Shown: positions 1-9,914 of the stretch, piece by piece
Layout: every line of letters starts with the position of its first letter
Numbering within the stretch: the stretch's first letter is position 1
Notes under the pieces: generated by a model
Database searches by the model: none
Told to the model about the DNA's origin: nothing
What the model saw: only the letters and a program-made list of their open reading frames with translations
Assembly (NCBI RefSeq): GCF_015354345.1
Contig: NZ_JADKYS010000001.1
Span: 620,001-684,000 of the forward strand
DNA from: Methylophilus sp. 14
GTDB taxonomy: Bacteria; Pseudomonadota; Gammaproteobacteria; Burkholderiales; Methylophilaceae
Length of the DNA stretch: 64,000 bases
Direction of reading: 5' to 3'
Position numbers and translations under genes: made by a program

Positions 1-780
1 CATCGCGGTGAGGTGACGCCAGAGAGTGCGCCTGCACGATGTGGCGATGAGCCGGTGTTGATTGCCCGCCGCACGGGCTGCCCGGTCTGGGTAGACCCTG
101 CACGGGCGGCTGGTGGCCTAGCCTTGCTCAAGGCGCATCCTGAGGTGAATGTGTTGCTCTGTGATGATGGCCTGCAGCATTATGCCTTGCAGCGCGATAT
201 TGAAATTGCCGTGGTGCAACGGCCATTAGGCATAGGCAATGGCCAACTATTGCCCGCCGGACCCTTACGCGAGTCCATGAATCGTTTACGCTCAGTCGAC
301 CTGGTGGTCGAAACCGGGCAGTTGCCAGCGTCGCCAGTGCATAGCCAAACTTATCAACTGACCTTGCACGCGGGTGCATGGACCTCGGTCGCAGATTTTG
401 TGAGTGAAACCAACAATGACGCTTTACGCAAGCAGTCCGTTGCGCAGGGCCTGGTTGCGGTGGCAGGCATCGGGCATCCACAACGTTTTTTTCAGCTGCT
501 GACGCACATGGGGCTGGACTTTGAACAGCGCCCGCTAGCAGACCATCATGCCTATACCCAGGCCGACTTGTTATCATTGCGCGGAAAAACCATCTTGATG
601 ACCGAGAAAGATGCCGTAAAATGTCAGCATCTGGGGTTGGAAAATGCCTGGTTTCTGCCCGTATCGGCAGAACTAACCCCTGTGGGTCATGATCAATCAC
701 TGGCAGCCTCTGTCATTGGCCTGTTGAAACACAAGCATGCAAAAGCAGCCATGCCACCATATAAAGGAAGTCAAAAATGA
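1..780 (+). CDS. lpxK: Tetraacyldisaccharide 4'-kinase (LpxK), 3' part only
   Basis: LpxK phosphorylates the 4' position of the lipid A disaccharide precursor at the inner membrane, a late step of lipid A synthesis. The reading frame is open from the first base, so the N-terminus with the Walker A motif lies before the window; about 259 codons are visible of a usual 320-340. Family signatures seen include [25 protein letters not shown] and [13 protein letters not shown]. The stop overlaps the next start (ATGA at 777-780), pointing to translational coupling with the Trm112-like gene. The lpxK-trm112-kdsB order is common in proteobacteria. Confidence 0.93.
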   Translation, partial: HRGEVTPESAPARCGDEPVLIARRTGCPVWVDPARAAGGLALLKAHPEVNVLLCDDGLQHYALQRDIEIAVVQRPLGIGNGQLLPAGPLRESMNRLRSVDLVVETGQLPASPVHSQTYQLTLHAGAWTSVADFVSETNNDALRKQSVAQGLVAVAGIGHPQRFFQLLTHMGLDFEQRPLADHHAYTQADLLSLRGKTILMTEKDAVKCQHLGLENAWFLPVSAELTPVGHDQSLAASVIGLLKHKHAKAAMPPYKGSQK

Positions 781-959
781 ATCCCAAATTACTGGAAATC
801 CTGGTTTGCCCAGTGACCAAAGGGCCGTTGGCCTACGATAAGCAAAAGCAGGAACTAGTCTCAAAAAATGCACGCCTGGCGTATCCGGTGCGAGATGGTA
901 TCCCCGTCATGCTGGAAGACGAAGCGCGTCGTCTGGACGAGCACGAGTACAGTGAATAA
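777..959 (+). CDS. Trm112/YcaR family protein, 60 aa
   Basis: Small protein of the Trm112/YcaR (UPF0434) family, which commonly sits between lpxK and kdsB. Eukaryotic Trm112 activates methyltransferases; the role of the bacterial form is not settled. The N-terminus [14 protein letters not shown] aligns with the family, as does the conserved [11 protein letters not shown] stretch at about residues 36-46. Only one cysteine of the usual CPxC zinc site remains (CPVT), so metal binding through that site is doubtful. It overlaps lpxK by 4 bases and is 2 bases from kdsB, so the three genes look like one transcript. Confidence 0.88.
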   Translation: MNPKLLEILVCPVTKGPLAYDKQKQELVSKNARLAYPVRDGIPVMLEDEARRLDEHEYSE

Positions 960-961
960 CG

Positions 962-1702
962 ATGTTTAAGGTTGTTGTTCCTGCCCGCTTTGCCAGCACA
1001 CGGTTGCCGGGCAAACCACTGGTCGATATTGCAGGCAAGCCTATGGTTGTTCGCGTGGCCGAACAGGCCGCCAAAAGCCTGGCGAATGAGGTGGTGATTG
1101 CGACAGACCATGACGATATCCTGCACGCTGCTGGTGCATATGGTGTGGCGGCTGTGATGACACAGGTTGACCATGTCTCTGGCACCGATCGTATTGCTGA
1201 GGTCGTGGCGAAAATGGGCTGGCCGGATGAGATGATTGTGGTGAATGTGCAGGGCGACGAGCCGCTGATTGATCCGGTCTTGATTAACGAAGTCGCGCAA
1301 ACCCTGGCCAGCGACCCGCATGCGGTGATGTCTACCGCCTGCCATCCTATTCATGAGGCTGAGGCGTTTGAAAACCCGAATGTGGTTAAAGTGGTATTAA
1401 ATGCCAGACAGCAAGCCCTGTATTTCAGTCGTGCGGCCATTCCGTTTCCACGTGACGCCGAGTATAAGCAGTCTCTGGTCGCCCATCGCCATATTGGCAT
1501 TTATGCTTACCGGGTGGGTTTTCTCAAGCAATACGCGAGTTTGCCAGTGACTGCACTTGAAAAAATTGAAAGCCTGGAGCAGTTGCGCGTGTTGTATCAC
1601 GGTTATCAAATTGCGGTGACCATCACCGCGCATGCGCCTGCGAGTGGTGTGGACACCCCTGAAGATTTAGATTTGGTGCGGAAAGTATTTGTCGTGTCGT
1701 GA
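962..1702 (+). CDS. kdsB: 3-deoxy-manno-octulosonate cytidylyltransferase (CMP-KDO synthetase)
   Basis: KdsB activates KDO with CTP to give CMP-KDO for the lipopolysaccharide inner core; it is cytoplasmic. The 246-aa length is typical. The N-terminal nucleotide-binding signature [14 protein letters not shown] (residues 6-19) and the NVQGDEPLI motif near residue 96 are both present, as is HIGIYAYR further on. It is the last gene of the lpxK-trm112-kdsB run and is followed within 20 bases by a strong hairpin terminator. Confidence 0.96.
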   Translation: MFKVVVPARFASTRLPGKPLVDIAGKPMVVRVAEQAAKSLANEVVIATDHDDILHAAGAYGVAAVMTQVDHVSGTDRIAEVVAKMGWPDEMIVVNVQGDEPLIDPVLINEVAQTLASDPHAVMSTACHPIHEAEAFENPNVVKVVLNARQQALYFSRAAIPFPRDAEYKQSLVAHRHIGIYAYRVGFLKQYASLPVTALEKIESLEQLRVLYHGYQIAVTITAHAPASGVDTPEDLDLVRKVFVVS

Positions 1703-1721
1703 TGTGTGAAACATAGGCAAT

Positions 1722-1750
1722 AAAAAAACCTGCATCTGCAGGTTTTTTTA
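1722..1750. terminator. Bidirectional intrinsic terminator between kdsB and the PEP-CTERM gene
   Basis: A perfect inverted repeat (AAAAAACCTGCA, loop TC, TGCAGGTTTTTT) carries an A-tract before and a T-tract after the stem, so it can stop transcription from both converging genes. Confidence 0.93.
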
Positions 1751-1768
1751 TTGCGCGTTACGCGTCAA

Positions 1769-2254
1769 TTAGTTTTTTCTCTGACGGCGTACAGCAATCG
1801 TACCCATCAAAGCCAAACCGGCAAACATCATGCCATATGTTTCTGGCTCTGGTACTGGCACCGTGATTGGGTTGATGGTGTAGCTACCTTCGTAGCGGCC
1901 ACCAGCAATCAGGTTGAATTGCAAAGTGTAGTTACCTGCGGCCAGGTTGGACACGCTGAATGTGTATCTGGTCAGGTCAAATGGAACCAGGGTCGGTGCA
2001 TAGCTGAATGTGTCATCTGCATCGCTGACCAATGTCAGGCCATCGTATAAACCAGAGTTGTTTTCATTAAGTAATCTCAGGCTTGGATCCAGCACGCCGG
2101 TCAAATCAAAGCTGCCGTCCAGGTAGGAGATATTGATTTTTACAGTGTTGGATAAGTTGGTGCCTGGAAGGTCTGTGCCACTAAACGTCGTGGTTGTTGC
2201 AAAAGCAGACGTACTGGCCAGCAATGAAGCTGCGATCAGAATATTCTTTAACAT
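1769..2254 (-). CDS. PEP-CTERM sorting domain exported protein, 161 aa
   Basis: Exported protein with a cleavable signal peptide (residues 1-19, ending ASTSAFA) and a C-terminal PEP-CTERM signal: VPEPETYG, a hydrophobic helix (MMFAGLALMG) and a basic tail RRQRKN. Proteins of this class are processed by exosortase and are linked to exopolysaccharide or surface structures. The body is rich in Thr, Asn and Leu with an NYTLQFNLIAGG stretch typical of beta-rich exported domains. No exosortase or polysaccharide genes lie in the window, so its partner system must be elsewhere. Specific function is unknown. Confidence 0.85.
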   Translation of the reverse strand: MLKNILIAASLLASTSAFATTTTFSGTDLPGTNLSNTVKINISYLDGSFDLTGVLDPSLRLLNENNSGLYDGLTLVSDADDTFSYAPTLVPFDLTRYTFSVSNLAAGNYTLQFNLIAGGRYEGSYTINPITVPVPEPETYGMMFAGLALMGTIAVRRQRKN

Positions 2255-2373
2255 TGTGTGTTCCCCGTTAGATATTGTTCAATTGTTACTGGATGCGATT
2301 ATGACAATATGACGTCATTGGGGAAATAGCCCATTAGGGTCAGGCGGGGAACTTCAAAAGAAATAAGTAGAAG

Positions 2374-2718
2374 TCAGGTCCTGAAAATAAAGTAAACAGC
2401 GCCCATCATGCACAAACCTGCCCACAGGTAGTCCCATTTCAGTGGCTGCTGCATATACATCACCGCAAACGGCACAAAGATGACTAACGTGATGACTTCT
2501 TGCAGGATTTTGAGTTGCGCCAGGTTGAGCTGGGTGAAGCCAATGCGGTTTGCGGGCACCTGAAAACAATATTCAATCAGGGCAATGCCCCAACTGGCAA
2601 TGATGGCAATCCAGAGTGGTTTCTGGTGCAAGTCGCGCAGATGACCATACCAGGCAAACAACATAAACAGGTTGGCTGCTGATAGTAACAGGATGGTTTT
2701 AATCAGGGTGAACGACAT
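2374..2718 (-). CDS. DMT family protein (DUF486), small membrane protein
   Basis: A 114-aa protein with four predicted membrane helices (about residues 5-22, 36-54, 73-90 and 95-112), matching the DUF486 family, which is distantly related to the drug/metabolite transporters. Motifs such as FMLFAWYGHL and ILQEVITLVIF are characteristic. No substrate is known for the family. It lies 66 bases downstream of glnB on the same strand and may be read from the same transcript. Confidence 0.85.
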   Translation of the reverse strand: MSFTLIKTILLLSAANLFMLFAWYGHLRDLHQKPLWIAIIASWGIALIEYCFQVPANRIGFTQLNLAQLKILQEVITLVIFVPFAVMYMQQPLKWDYLWAGLCMMGAVYFIFRT

Positions 2719-2784
2719 GCCAGACCCATTTAAGAGAAACCGGGCGCGCAGTTTGATGCGCCACCCGGGATGATGCGGTTTGAA

Positions 2785-3182
<398 letters not shown>

Positions 3183-3211
3183 ATATCACTGTGAGGCACT
3201 GGTTAGCCGGG

Positions 3212-4813
3212 TTAAAAAGTCAGGTTGCAGGTAATCGGGTAGCGGCGGTCTTTGCCAAATCCGCGCTCGGAAATGCGCACACCGACGGCGGCCTGCCTGC
3301 GTTTATATTCGTTACGGTCTATAAGGCGTGTGACGCGCTGCACGTCCGCCTGCGCATAGCCTAGCTTGACGATGGCATCCAGGCTGTAGTCTTTTTCCAC
3401 ATAAGCCTCCATGATCGCATCGAGCACCTCATAAGGCGGCAGGCTGTCCTGGTCGGTCTGGTTTGCACGCAGTTCTGCACTGGGCGCCCGTGTAATAATC
3501 CGCTCCGGAATGACGGTGCCCAACTGGTTGCGATAGGCCGCCAACCGGTAGACCAGCGTTTTAGGTACATCTTTAATCAGTGCAAAGCCGCCAGCCATGT
3601 CGCCATATAGCGTACTGTAACCGACGGCAGTTTCAGACTTGTTACCCGTGGTCAGCACCAGGCTACCGAATTTATTGCTGATGGCCATCAGTAACATGCC
3701 GCGAATACGCGCTTGCAGGTTTTCTTCGGTGGTATCAAATGATTTGCCTGTGAACTCTTCAGCGAGCGTGTCGCAAAAGCCTTCAAACAGCGGCTTGATC
3801 GGTAACACGCTGTACTCAACGTCGACCAAGCGTGCCATTTCAGCCGCGTCTTCTACACTGATGCCCGCCGTAAACTCTGACGGCATCATCACCGCTTTCA
3901 CGCGCTCTTTGCCTAGGGCGTCGACCGCAATGGCCAGCGTCAACGCCGAGTCTATGCCACCGGATAAACCCAACACCACGCCGGGGAATTTGTTTTTATT
4001 GACGTAGTCTTGCAGGCCCAGCAACAAGGCTTTATACACGGCAGCTTCCACCGCCAGTGGCGGGGCAATATCGGTCGGCTGCGGCTGTATGCCGTCTATG
4101 TTTAGATAGCCCAGGCTTTCTTCAAACATTGGCAGCTCTTGCACCAGTGCACCCTGGCTATTCATGCTGAACGAGGCGCCATCAAAGACCAGTTCATCCT
4201 GACCACCCACCATATTGGCATAGACCATGGCCAGGCCTGTCTCCTGAATACGCTCACGCAAGACCTGATAGCGGGTTTGCTGTTTGTGCATGTGGTAGGG
4301 CGAGGCATTGATGGTCAGCAGGACTTGCGCGTCCGCTTGCAGGGCTTGTAAGGCAGGGCCGGGTTCCCAGCTATCGGCGCAGATTAAGATGCCGTAGCGG
4401 ACACCATGCCATTCAAAGACTACTGGCAAGTCTCCTGCCTCAAAATAACGTTCTTCATCAAAGACGCTATAGTTGGGCAGGTTGTGTTTGTGGTAAGTGA
4501 CCTGGATTCTGCCTGAGTGTATCACCGAGGCTGCGTTATAGCGTTTGCCTGCCACCGTATGCGGATGGCCGATAACCACTGCCATATCGGTAGGCAACTG
4601 TTGCTCTAACCATTGCAGGGCGCGCTGGTTGGCGGCATAAAAGTCTTGTCTGAACAGCAGGTCTTCGGGCGGGTAGCCACACAGCGCCAGCTCGGGTGTC
4701 AGTAACAGCCTGACACCTGCCGCATAGGCCTGCTGAGCCAGTGCCAGGATGCGTTCTGCGTTTTGTTGCATGGCACCGACCATGCAGTTCATTTGAGCAA
4801 TTGCGAGTTTCAT
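3212..4813 (-). CDS. nadE: Glutamine-dependent NAD+ synthetase
   Basis: Final enzyme of NAD synthesis: amidates deamido-NAD using ammonia released from glutamine. The 533-aa protein has an N-terminal nitrilase-type amidase domain (about 1-240) with the catalytic triad Glu41 (TPELALCGYPP), Lys109 and Cys145 (GILICADSWE), then an ATP-pyrophosphatase synthetase domain carrying SGGIDSALTLA near residue 285 and TTGNKSE. Its presence means glutamine can be the nitrogen donor, fitting the adjacent glnB. It lies 55 bases downstream of the exported ankyrin gene on the same strand. Confidence 0.96.
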   Translation of the reverse strand: MKLAIAQMNCMVGAMQQNAERILALAQQAYAAGVRLLLTPELALCGYPPEDLLFRQDFYAANQRALQWLEQQLPTDMAVVIGHPHTVAGKRYNAASVIHSGRIQVTYHKHNLPNYSVFDEERYFEAGDLPVVFEWHGVRYGILICADSWEPGPALQALQADAQVLLTINASPYHMHKQQTRYQVLRERIQETGLAMVYANMVGGQDELVFDGASFSMNSQGALVQELPMFEESLGYLNIDGIQPQPTDIAPPLAVEAAVYKALLLGLQDYVNKNKFPGVVLGLSGGIDSALTLAIAVDALGKERVKAVMMPSEFTAGISVEDAAEMARLVDVEYSVLPIKPLFEGFCDTLAEEFTGKSFDTTEENLQARIRGMLLMAISNKFGSLVLTTGNKSETAVGYSTLYGDMAGGFALIKDVPKTLVYRLAAYRNQLGTVIPERIITRAPSAELRANQTDQDSLPPYEVLDAIMEAYVEKDYSLDAIVKLGYAQADVQRVTRLIDRNEYKRRQAAVGVRISERGFGKDRRYPITCNLTF

Positions 4814-4868
4814 AATGCCCTATGGATGGAGCCCTGTTTGATAGTGCCCTGATGGAATATGTATGCGG

Positions 4869-5882
4869 TCAGTATTTGCCACCGGCAGCTTTAATCAGCT
4901 CTACCATGGCAGGGTTCTGGCCTTTTAGTGCGTAGACATAAGCGGTGAGCCCGTATTGATCGCGGGTTTTCACATTGGCTTCATGCTCCAGTAGCAGTCG
5001 TGCCATGTCAGGTGAGTTGTTGCTCACGGCTAAATGTAGCAGCGGGGTGCCTTCACTGTCCTTGTGGTTAACATCTGCCTTGTGCTCCAGCAGCGCTTTG
5101 GCAACCTCGGTCTGGTTCTTAGTCACGGCCCAGGTCAATGCTGTCCACTCATGTTCATCTTCTTCGTCCACCTTGGCACCATGTTCCAGCAGGTAAATGG
5201 CGGCAGGCGTATGGCCTTCTCTGGCCGTAATCATTAACGCCGTGGTGCCGAGTTTATCTTTGAGGTTAGCATCTGCACCATGGCTTAAAATGGAGGTGAT
5301 GGTAGGCACGTCACCACTTTTGGCCGCATACATGAGCACAGTTTTACCATCTGATGCGCGTACATTGGCGTCAAAGCCACGCGCAATAATCAGGCCCACC
5401 ACTTCGCTATAGCCTGAGGTCGCAGCCAGGCCCAGCGCGCTCCAGCCTGCCGGGTCGCGTACTTTAACGTCAGCCCCTTTTTCCAGCAAGGCTTTCACGG
5501 CGTCAATATTGTTCTTTTTGGCCGCGAACATCAGCGCGGTCCAGCCACCCTGGTCTTTGGCGTTGATGTCTGCACCGTTGGCCAGTAACTCAGTAATCAC
5601 CGCTGCCTGGTTTTTGCGCGCGGCATACATGATGGGCGTGATTTTTTCGCTGTCGGTCACATTGGGGTTGGCGCCACTTTTGAGTAACGCTTTCACCGTG
5701 GCCAGGTCGCCTTTGGAGGATGCGATCAACAGGTAAGAAATATTGGCACTGGGCTCTATGCTGGTTTCATCAACAGGCGGCGCTTTTTTTGCCGCCTGTG
5801 CAGGCAGGGATAGCCCCAGCAACAGGCAGGCGCTCATGCAAAGGGCGCCAAGCCGATGGGTTGTCTGAGGACGATGCTTCAT
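4869..5882 (-). CDS. Exported ankyrin-repeat protein, 337 aa
   Basis: Signal peptide of about 30 residues (hydrophobic LCMSACLLLGLSLPAQA) followed by about eight ankyrin repeats with the usual 33-residue period from residue 45 to the end. Repeat cores of the form TALMFAAKKNN and ALLEKGADVKVRD are visible. A lone ankyrin stack in the periplasm usually serves as a protein-binding scaffold or inhibitor; the partner is not known. A good ribosome-binding site (AAAGGA) precedes the ATG. It starts 14 bases after sucD, so it probably shares the sucCD transcript. Confidence 0.85.
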   Translation of the reverse strand: MKHRPQTTHRLGALCMSACLLLGLSLPAQAAKKAPPVDETSIEPSANISYLLIASSKGDLATVKALLKSGANPNVTDSEKITPIMYAARKNQAAVITELLANGADINAKDQGGWTALMFAAKKNNIDAVKALLEKGADVKVRDPAGWSALGLAATSGYSEVVGLIIARGFDANVRASDGKTVLMYAAKSGDVPTITSILSHGADANLKDKLGTTALMITAREGHTPAAIYLLEHGAKVDEEDEHEWTALTWAVTKNQTEVAKALLEHKADVNHKDSEGTPLLHLAVSNNSPDMARLLLEHEANVKTRDQYGLTAYVYALKGQNPAMVELIKAAGGKY

Positions 5883-5896
5883 GCCGTTTCCTTTGC

Positions 5897-6778
5897 TTAT
5901 TTTGTCGCGCGCTTGATGGCTTCGAGTACCGCTTCACCGAGGCCAGCAGGGGAAGCCGCAACCACACAGCCAGCCGCTTCCAGCGCAGCGATCTTGTCTT
6001 CTGCTTTGCCTGAGCCGCCGGAAATAATCGCACCGGCATGGCCCATGCGTTTACCTTTAGGTGCCGTCAGGCCTGCGATATAGGCTGCCACAGGTTTGGT
6101 GACATGATGCTTGATAAAGTCAGCCGCAGCCTCTTCATCGCTACCGCCGATTTCGCCAACCATGATAATGGCTTCCGTTTCAGGGTCTTTCTGAAAGAGT
6201 TCCAGGCACTCGATAAAGTTCAGGCCTTTGATCGGGTCGCCACCAATGCCAACGCAAGTGGTTTGACCCAAACCCAGTGCAGTGGTTTGATGCACGGCCT
6301 CGTAAGTGAGCGTGCCTGAGCGTGACACCACGCCGACTTTGCCGCGTTGGTGGATACTGCCTGGCATAATGCCGATTTTGCATTCACCTGGTGTAATCAC
6401 ACCGGGGCAATTTGGCCCGATCAGTTTGGTGCCATTGGCACGCAATGCGGCTTTGACATTAAGCATGTCGAGCACGGGAATGCCTTCGGTGATGCAGACA
6501 ATTAATTCGATACCTGCATCGGCGGCTTCCAGAATGGAGTCTGCGGCAAATGGTGGCGGTACATAAATCACACTGGCATTGGCCTGGGTTTCTTTCACCG
6601 CTTCACGCATGGTGTTAAACACGGGTAAATCCAGATGTTGCTGGCCGCCTTTGCCCGGTGTTACGCCACCCACCATTTTGGTGCCGTAGGCCAGTGCCTG
6701 TTCAGAGTGAAACGTGCCTTGTTTCCCGGTGAAGCCCTGGCACAATACTTTGGTATTTTTATCCACTAAAATTGCCAT
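5897..6778 (-). CDS. sucD: Succinate-CoA ligase (ADP/GDP-forming) subunit alpha
   Basis: Alpha subunit of succinyl-CoA synthetase, interconverting succinyl-CoA and succinate with substrate-level phosphorylation. The 293-aa protein has an N-terminal CoA-binding Rossmann domain ([16 protein letters not shown]) and a ligase domain with [10 protein letters not shown] and the phospho-histidine loop [10 protein letters not shown] (His247). It lies 2 bases after sucC. No 2-oxoglutarate dehydrogenase gene is nearby. The related malate-CoA ligase subunit MtkB has similar size and motifs, so substrate specificity cannot be settled by eye. Confidence 0.95.
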   Translation of the reverse strand: MAILVDKNTKVLCQGFTGKQGTFHSEQALAYGTKMVGGVTPGKGGQQHLDLPVFNTMREAVKETQANASVIYVPPPFAADSILEAADAGIELIVCITEGIPVLDMLNVKAALRANGTKLIGPNCPGVITPGECKIGIMPGSIHQRGKVGVVSRSGTLTYEAVHQTTALGLGQTTCVGIGGDPIKGLNFIECLELFQKDPETEAIIMVGEIGGSDEEAAADFIKHHVTKPVAAYIAGLTAPKGKRMGHAGAIISGGSGKAEDKIAALEAAGCVVAASPAGLGEAVLEAIKRATK

Positions 6779-6780
6779 GA

Positions 6781-7950
6781 CTACACACCTTTACTCACTG
6801 CTTTGACCGCTTGCTGGGCGGCATCAGTCAACCCTTCGGCGGAAATAATATTCAAGCCGCTGTCACGCAGCATCTGTTTACCTAGCTCTACATTAGTGCC
6901 TTCCAGGCGCACCACGACAGGAATCGTCATGCCAACTTCGCGCACGGCGGTGATGATACCGGTGGCAATGATGTCACAGCGCATGATGCCGCCAAAGATA
7001 TTCACTAAAATGGCTTTAACATTCTGGTCTGCCAGAATGATTTTGAATGCCTTGGTCACCGTTTCTGCCGTGGCACCACCGCCTACATCAAGGAAGTTGG
7101 CAGGCATGCCGCCGTGCAGCTTAATTAAGTCCATGGTCGCCATGGCCAGGCCTGCGCCGTTCACCATGCAGCCGATATTGCCATTCAGGGCAATATAGTT
7201 GAGGCCGCTATGATGGGCCTCGGCTTCTTTGGCATCGTCTTGTGACCAGTCGCGCATTTCGGCAAATGGTTTCTGGCGGTATAAGGCATTGTCATCCACC
7301 GTCATTTTGCAATCCAGCGCAACCAGCTTGCCATCCGCAGTAACGATCAGCGGGTTGATTTCCAGCAGCGCCAAATCGTTGTCTTTAAATAATTTGTACA
7401 AGCCCTTGGACAGTTTGGTAAATGCACTAATCTGGTCGCCACTCAAGCCCAGGCCGAAGGCCAGGTTGCGTGCCTGGTAGTCCACCAGGCCATTCAGCGG
7501 GTCACAGACCTCCTGCAGAATTTTCTCTGGCTGCGTAGCGGCGATTTCTTCAATATCCATGCCGCCCGCACTGGAAGCGACCATGACCACACGCTCCAGC
7601 GTGCGGTCTACCAGCATAGACAAGTACAACTCGCGTGCAATCGGCAAGGTTTGTTCCACCAGTACCTGGTGTACCGGTTGACCATCGGGTGCGTTCTGGT
7701 AAGTCACCAGGTGCTTACCCAGCAGGCTGCCCGCGACTGTTTGCGCTTCCAGCGCAGACTTCACCACTTTGACACCGCCGGCTTTGCCGCGGCCACCCGC
7801 GTGCACTTGCGCCTTAACGACCCAGGCTTCGCCACCTAATTCTTTCGTGGCAGCAGCGGCAGCTTCTTCAGATTGGACAACCAGGCCAGACGGGGTAGCC
7901 AAACCGTACTTTTGCAGTAGCTGTTTGGCTTGATATTCGTGCAGATTCAT
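6781..7950 (-). CDS. sucC: Succinate-CoA ligase (ADP-forming) subunit beta
   Basis: Beta subunit of succinyl-CoA synthetase, 389 aa as usual. The N-terminal ATP-grasp fold begins [16 protein letters not shown] and has the nucleotide-binding [13 protein letters not shown] stretch near residue 50. The C-terminal CoA-ligase domain contains [11 protein letters not shown] and [10 protein letters not shown]. It heads the likely sucC-sucD-ankyrin run. The start ATG has only a weak ribosome-binding site. A terminator serving the upstream gene separates this unit from it. Confidence 0.95.
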   Translation of the reverse strand: MNLHEYQAKQLLQKYGLATPSGLVVQSEEAAAAATKELGGEAWVVKAQVHAGGRGKAGGVKVVKSALEAQTVAGSLLGKHLVTYQNAPDGQPVHQVLVEQTLPIARELYLSMLVDRTLERVVMVASSAGGMDIEEIAATQPEKILQEVCDPLNGLVDYQARNLAFGLGLSGDQISAFTKLSKGLYKLFKDNDLALLEINPLIVTADGKLVALDCKMTVDDNALYRQKPFAEMRDWSQDDAKEAEAHHSGLNYIALNGNIGCMVNGAGLAMATMDLIKLHGGMPANFLDVGGGATAETVTKAFKIILADQNVKAILVNIFGGIMRCDIIATGIITAVREVGMTIPVVVRLEGTNVELGKQMLRDSGLNIISAEGLTDAAQQAVKAVSKGV

Positions 7951-8020
7951 GAAAATAAGAGATTTTTATGATTAAGCATCTATTTTCGCGCAAATACCCC
8001 GGCAAGGCTAGACTACAAAC

Positions 8021-8047
8021 AAAAAAACCGCACACAAGTGCGGTTTT
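8021..8047 (-). terminator. Intrinsic terminator of the heme-motif membrane gene
   Basis: Read on the minus strand, the stem AAAACCGCAC / GTGCGGTTTT with a short loop is followed by a T-run, about 20 bases after the stop of the gene at 8067-8837. Confidence 0.88.
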
Positions 8048-8066
8048 ATCTGTGCTAACGCAGCCT

Positions 8067-8837
8067 TTACAGGTCTTGCGCCCAGGCGTTGCCATAGACT
8101 TTGCCATTGCGGGGGAGAATCAGCATCTGGTACATGCTGATCACCCACATATAACTGGAGGCCAGGCTGTAGCCAATGCCGCCAATGATCGTCAGCCAGG
8201 CAAAGTGTGGTGACAGTTTGGTCAGCCACCAGGACATGACGTCCACAATCAAAAACGCAAACGGGAAAGCAATCGCAACGATTTTGGCGGTTTTGGGCAC
8301 GTTGACGGCAAAACTGAAAATCAGGCCAATGAAAAAGAAAATAAAACTGATGCCAAATAAGTGAATATGCGACACGCGGGTCAGGCCGCTAATGGTGGCG
8401 CCTTCATTCACTTCTGCACGGGCTTTCACTTCCTCATAGTTGGTGAAGTTCGGAATCCCTGGAATATTGCTGTGGCACATCACACAGTGCTGGGCGAAAA
8501 TTTGTTTGTAATGTGATTCCCACTGGTCTTGTGGCGCGCCTTGTTGCGCCCATTTGATAATGTCCTCGCGTACTTCCAGCGGTGCCTTGTCAGACATGGA
8601 GCCATTGAGCTTACTTGCCAGCTTGGTGCCGCTGCGGTCGCCATAGTAGCTGTAGACAATATCATTGACGGATAATCCGAATTTGCCATCGGCCATGCCG
8701 TGTGTGAGCATGATTTGCAGGCCGGCCATGCACAGGCCGACACCAATCACCAGCAGGTAGCCGATAAACAGCGCTTTCAGCGGCAATGGCAGGTTGGGCA
8801 GGTTCAACCATGGTAGTGTTTGTGCGTCTTGTTTCAT
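8067..8837 (-). CDS. Membrane protein with one c-type heme motif, 256 aa
   Basis: Not a family whose function I can name. One N-terminal membrane helix (about 21-45) is followed by an extracytoplasmic segment containing a heme-attachment motif CVMCH at residues 118-122, then three helices (about 155-178, 184-206 and 212-240). Histidines beside the helices (HIHLFG, residues 157-162, and His211) could be additional heme ligands. The layout suggests a membrane-anchored c-type cytochrome that passes electrons to or from the quinone pool; this is inference. A good ribosome-binding site (GGGAAATTGA) supports the start. It stands alone, with its own terminator. Confidence 0.8.
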   Translation of the reverse strand: MKQDAQTLPWLNLPNLPLPLKALFIGYLLVIGVGLCMAGLQIMLTHGMADGKFGLSVNDIVYSYYGDRSGTKLASKLNGSMSDKAPLEVREDIIKWAQQGAPQDQWESHYKQIFAQHCVMCHSNIPGIPNFTNYEEVKARAEVNEGATISGLTRVSHIHLFGISFIFFFIGLIFSFAVNVPKTAKIVAIAFPFAFLIVDVMSWWLTKLSPHFAWLTIIGGIGYSLASSYMWVISMYQMLILPRNGKVYGNAWAQDL

Positions 8838-8948
8838 TCAATTTCCCGGGGTTTTTTAGTTTGCTTGCAAGCATACCATCGCTTGTGGCATTCCAAAAAC
8901 AGAAATACTCCTTAAAAACAAGCTGTTCTCAGTGATTGGGGAGGCAGC

Positions 8949-8957
8949 TGGTATAAT
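8949..8957 (+). promoter_or_regulatory. Extended -10 promoter of serB
   Basis: TGGTATAAT is an exact extended -10 element about 30 bases before the serB ATG. There is no clear -35 box at the right distance, as is usual for extended -10 promoters. Confidence 0.5.
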
Positions 8958-8987
8958 CGCGCTTTTGTTCGATTAGTGATTGTTATC

Positions 8988-9827
8988 ATGCGTTTAGTGG
9001 TTCAAGGTCCTGCCATCACCATGGCACATTTGTCTCATATTCATGGCCTGGTCGGTGGGCATACACAATTCATGCAAGTGGCGCAGCATGCCTATTACCT
9101 GCCAGTGGCCGACGGTGAGTACCAGGACGTGAAGGCTTTTTGCACCAGCCAGCAAATAGATTGCGCCCTGGTGGAAGATAGCCACCGCTTGCAGAAAATG
9201 GGCTTGTGCGTAATGGACATGGATTCCACCCTGATTGCCATTGAATGCATTGATGAAATCGCCGACATGATGAACCTCAAGCCACAGGTGGCCGAGATCA
9301 CAGAAGCCGCCATGCGCGGTGAGCTCGATTTTGCTGCCAGTTTGCGCAAACGCGTGGCCTTGCTCAAAGGGTTGCCTGAATCTGCCCTGCAGCGTGTGAT
9401 TGAAGAGCGCTTAACCTTTAACCCGGGCGCGCAAGACTGGATTAATACCTGCAAACAACATGGCATTAAAACCATGGTGGTGTCTGGCGGGTTTACCTTC
9501 TTTGCCAATTATGTCAAAGACATACTGGGGCTGGATTATGCCGTCTCTAATACCCTGGAAATCGTGGATGGCAAACTGACTGGCCAGGTGGTGGGCGATA
9601 TTGTAGATGCCCAGCGCAAAGCCGACGAACTGCTCAAATTGCGCGCTGTATTAGGCCTGGATGCTACACAAACCATTGCGATTGGCGATGGCGCCAATGA
9701 CCTGACCATGATGGCCGTGGCTGCCGTGGGCGTCGCTTATCATGCCAAGCCAGTGGTGCAACAGCAGGCCATGTATGCCCTGAATGTGGCCGGGCTGGAT
9801 GGCGTGGCGAATTTGCTCACTGTTTAA
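8988..9827 (+). CDS. serB: Phosphoserine phosphatase
   Basis: HAD-family hydrolase that removes phosphate from phosphoserine, the last step of serine synthesis. The 279-aa form has an N-terminal ACT-like region (about 1-70), then the HAD nucleophile motif VMDMDSTLI (Asp77 and Asp79), a helical cap, and the magnesium site GDGANDLTMM near residue 230. An in-frame GTG at 8976 could add four residues, but the family N-terminus MRLVVQGP favours the ATG at 8988. Neither start has a strong ribosome-binding site. Serine supply is directly relevant in methylotrophs, but the gene itself is ordinary. Confidence 0.93.
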   Translation: MRLVVQGPAITMAHLSHIHGLVGGHTQFMQVAQHAYYLPVADGEYQDVKAFCTSQQIDCALVEDSHRLQKMGLCVMDMDSTLIAIECIDEIADMMNLKPQVAEITEAAMRGELDFAASLRKRVALLKGLPESALQRVIEERLTFNPGAQDWINTCKQHGIKTMVVSGGFTFFANYVKDILGLDYAVSNTLEIVDGKLTGQVVGDIVDAQRKADELLKLRAVLGLDATQTIAIGDGANDLTMMAVAAVGVAYHAKPVVQQQAMYALNVAGLDGVANLLTV

Positions 9828-9866
9828 AAAAAACCATCTAAAAAAGCCCTGTGAAAAGTGATGGTG

Positions 9867-9914
9867 AAAGCGGCTAGGCTGAATCACCACAAAGCGGCTA
9901 CGCTGAATCACCAC
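9867..9914. repeat. 24-bp tandem duplication spanning the DUF455 gene stop
   Basis: Two adjacent 24-base copies (9867-9890 and 9891-9914) differ at one base. The second copy encodes the last residues and stop of the minus-strand ferritin-like gene; the first copy repeats that end, including an in-frame TAG, just outside the gene. Confidence 0.85.

Noticed and set aside
6781-7950. Malate-CoA ligase (MtkA/MtkB) instead of succinate-CoA ligase
   Set aside because: Size and motifs do not distinguish the two and no serine-cycle genes are adjacent, so the common name is kept.
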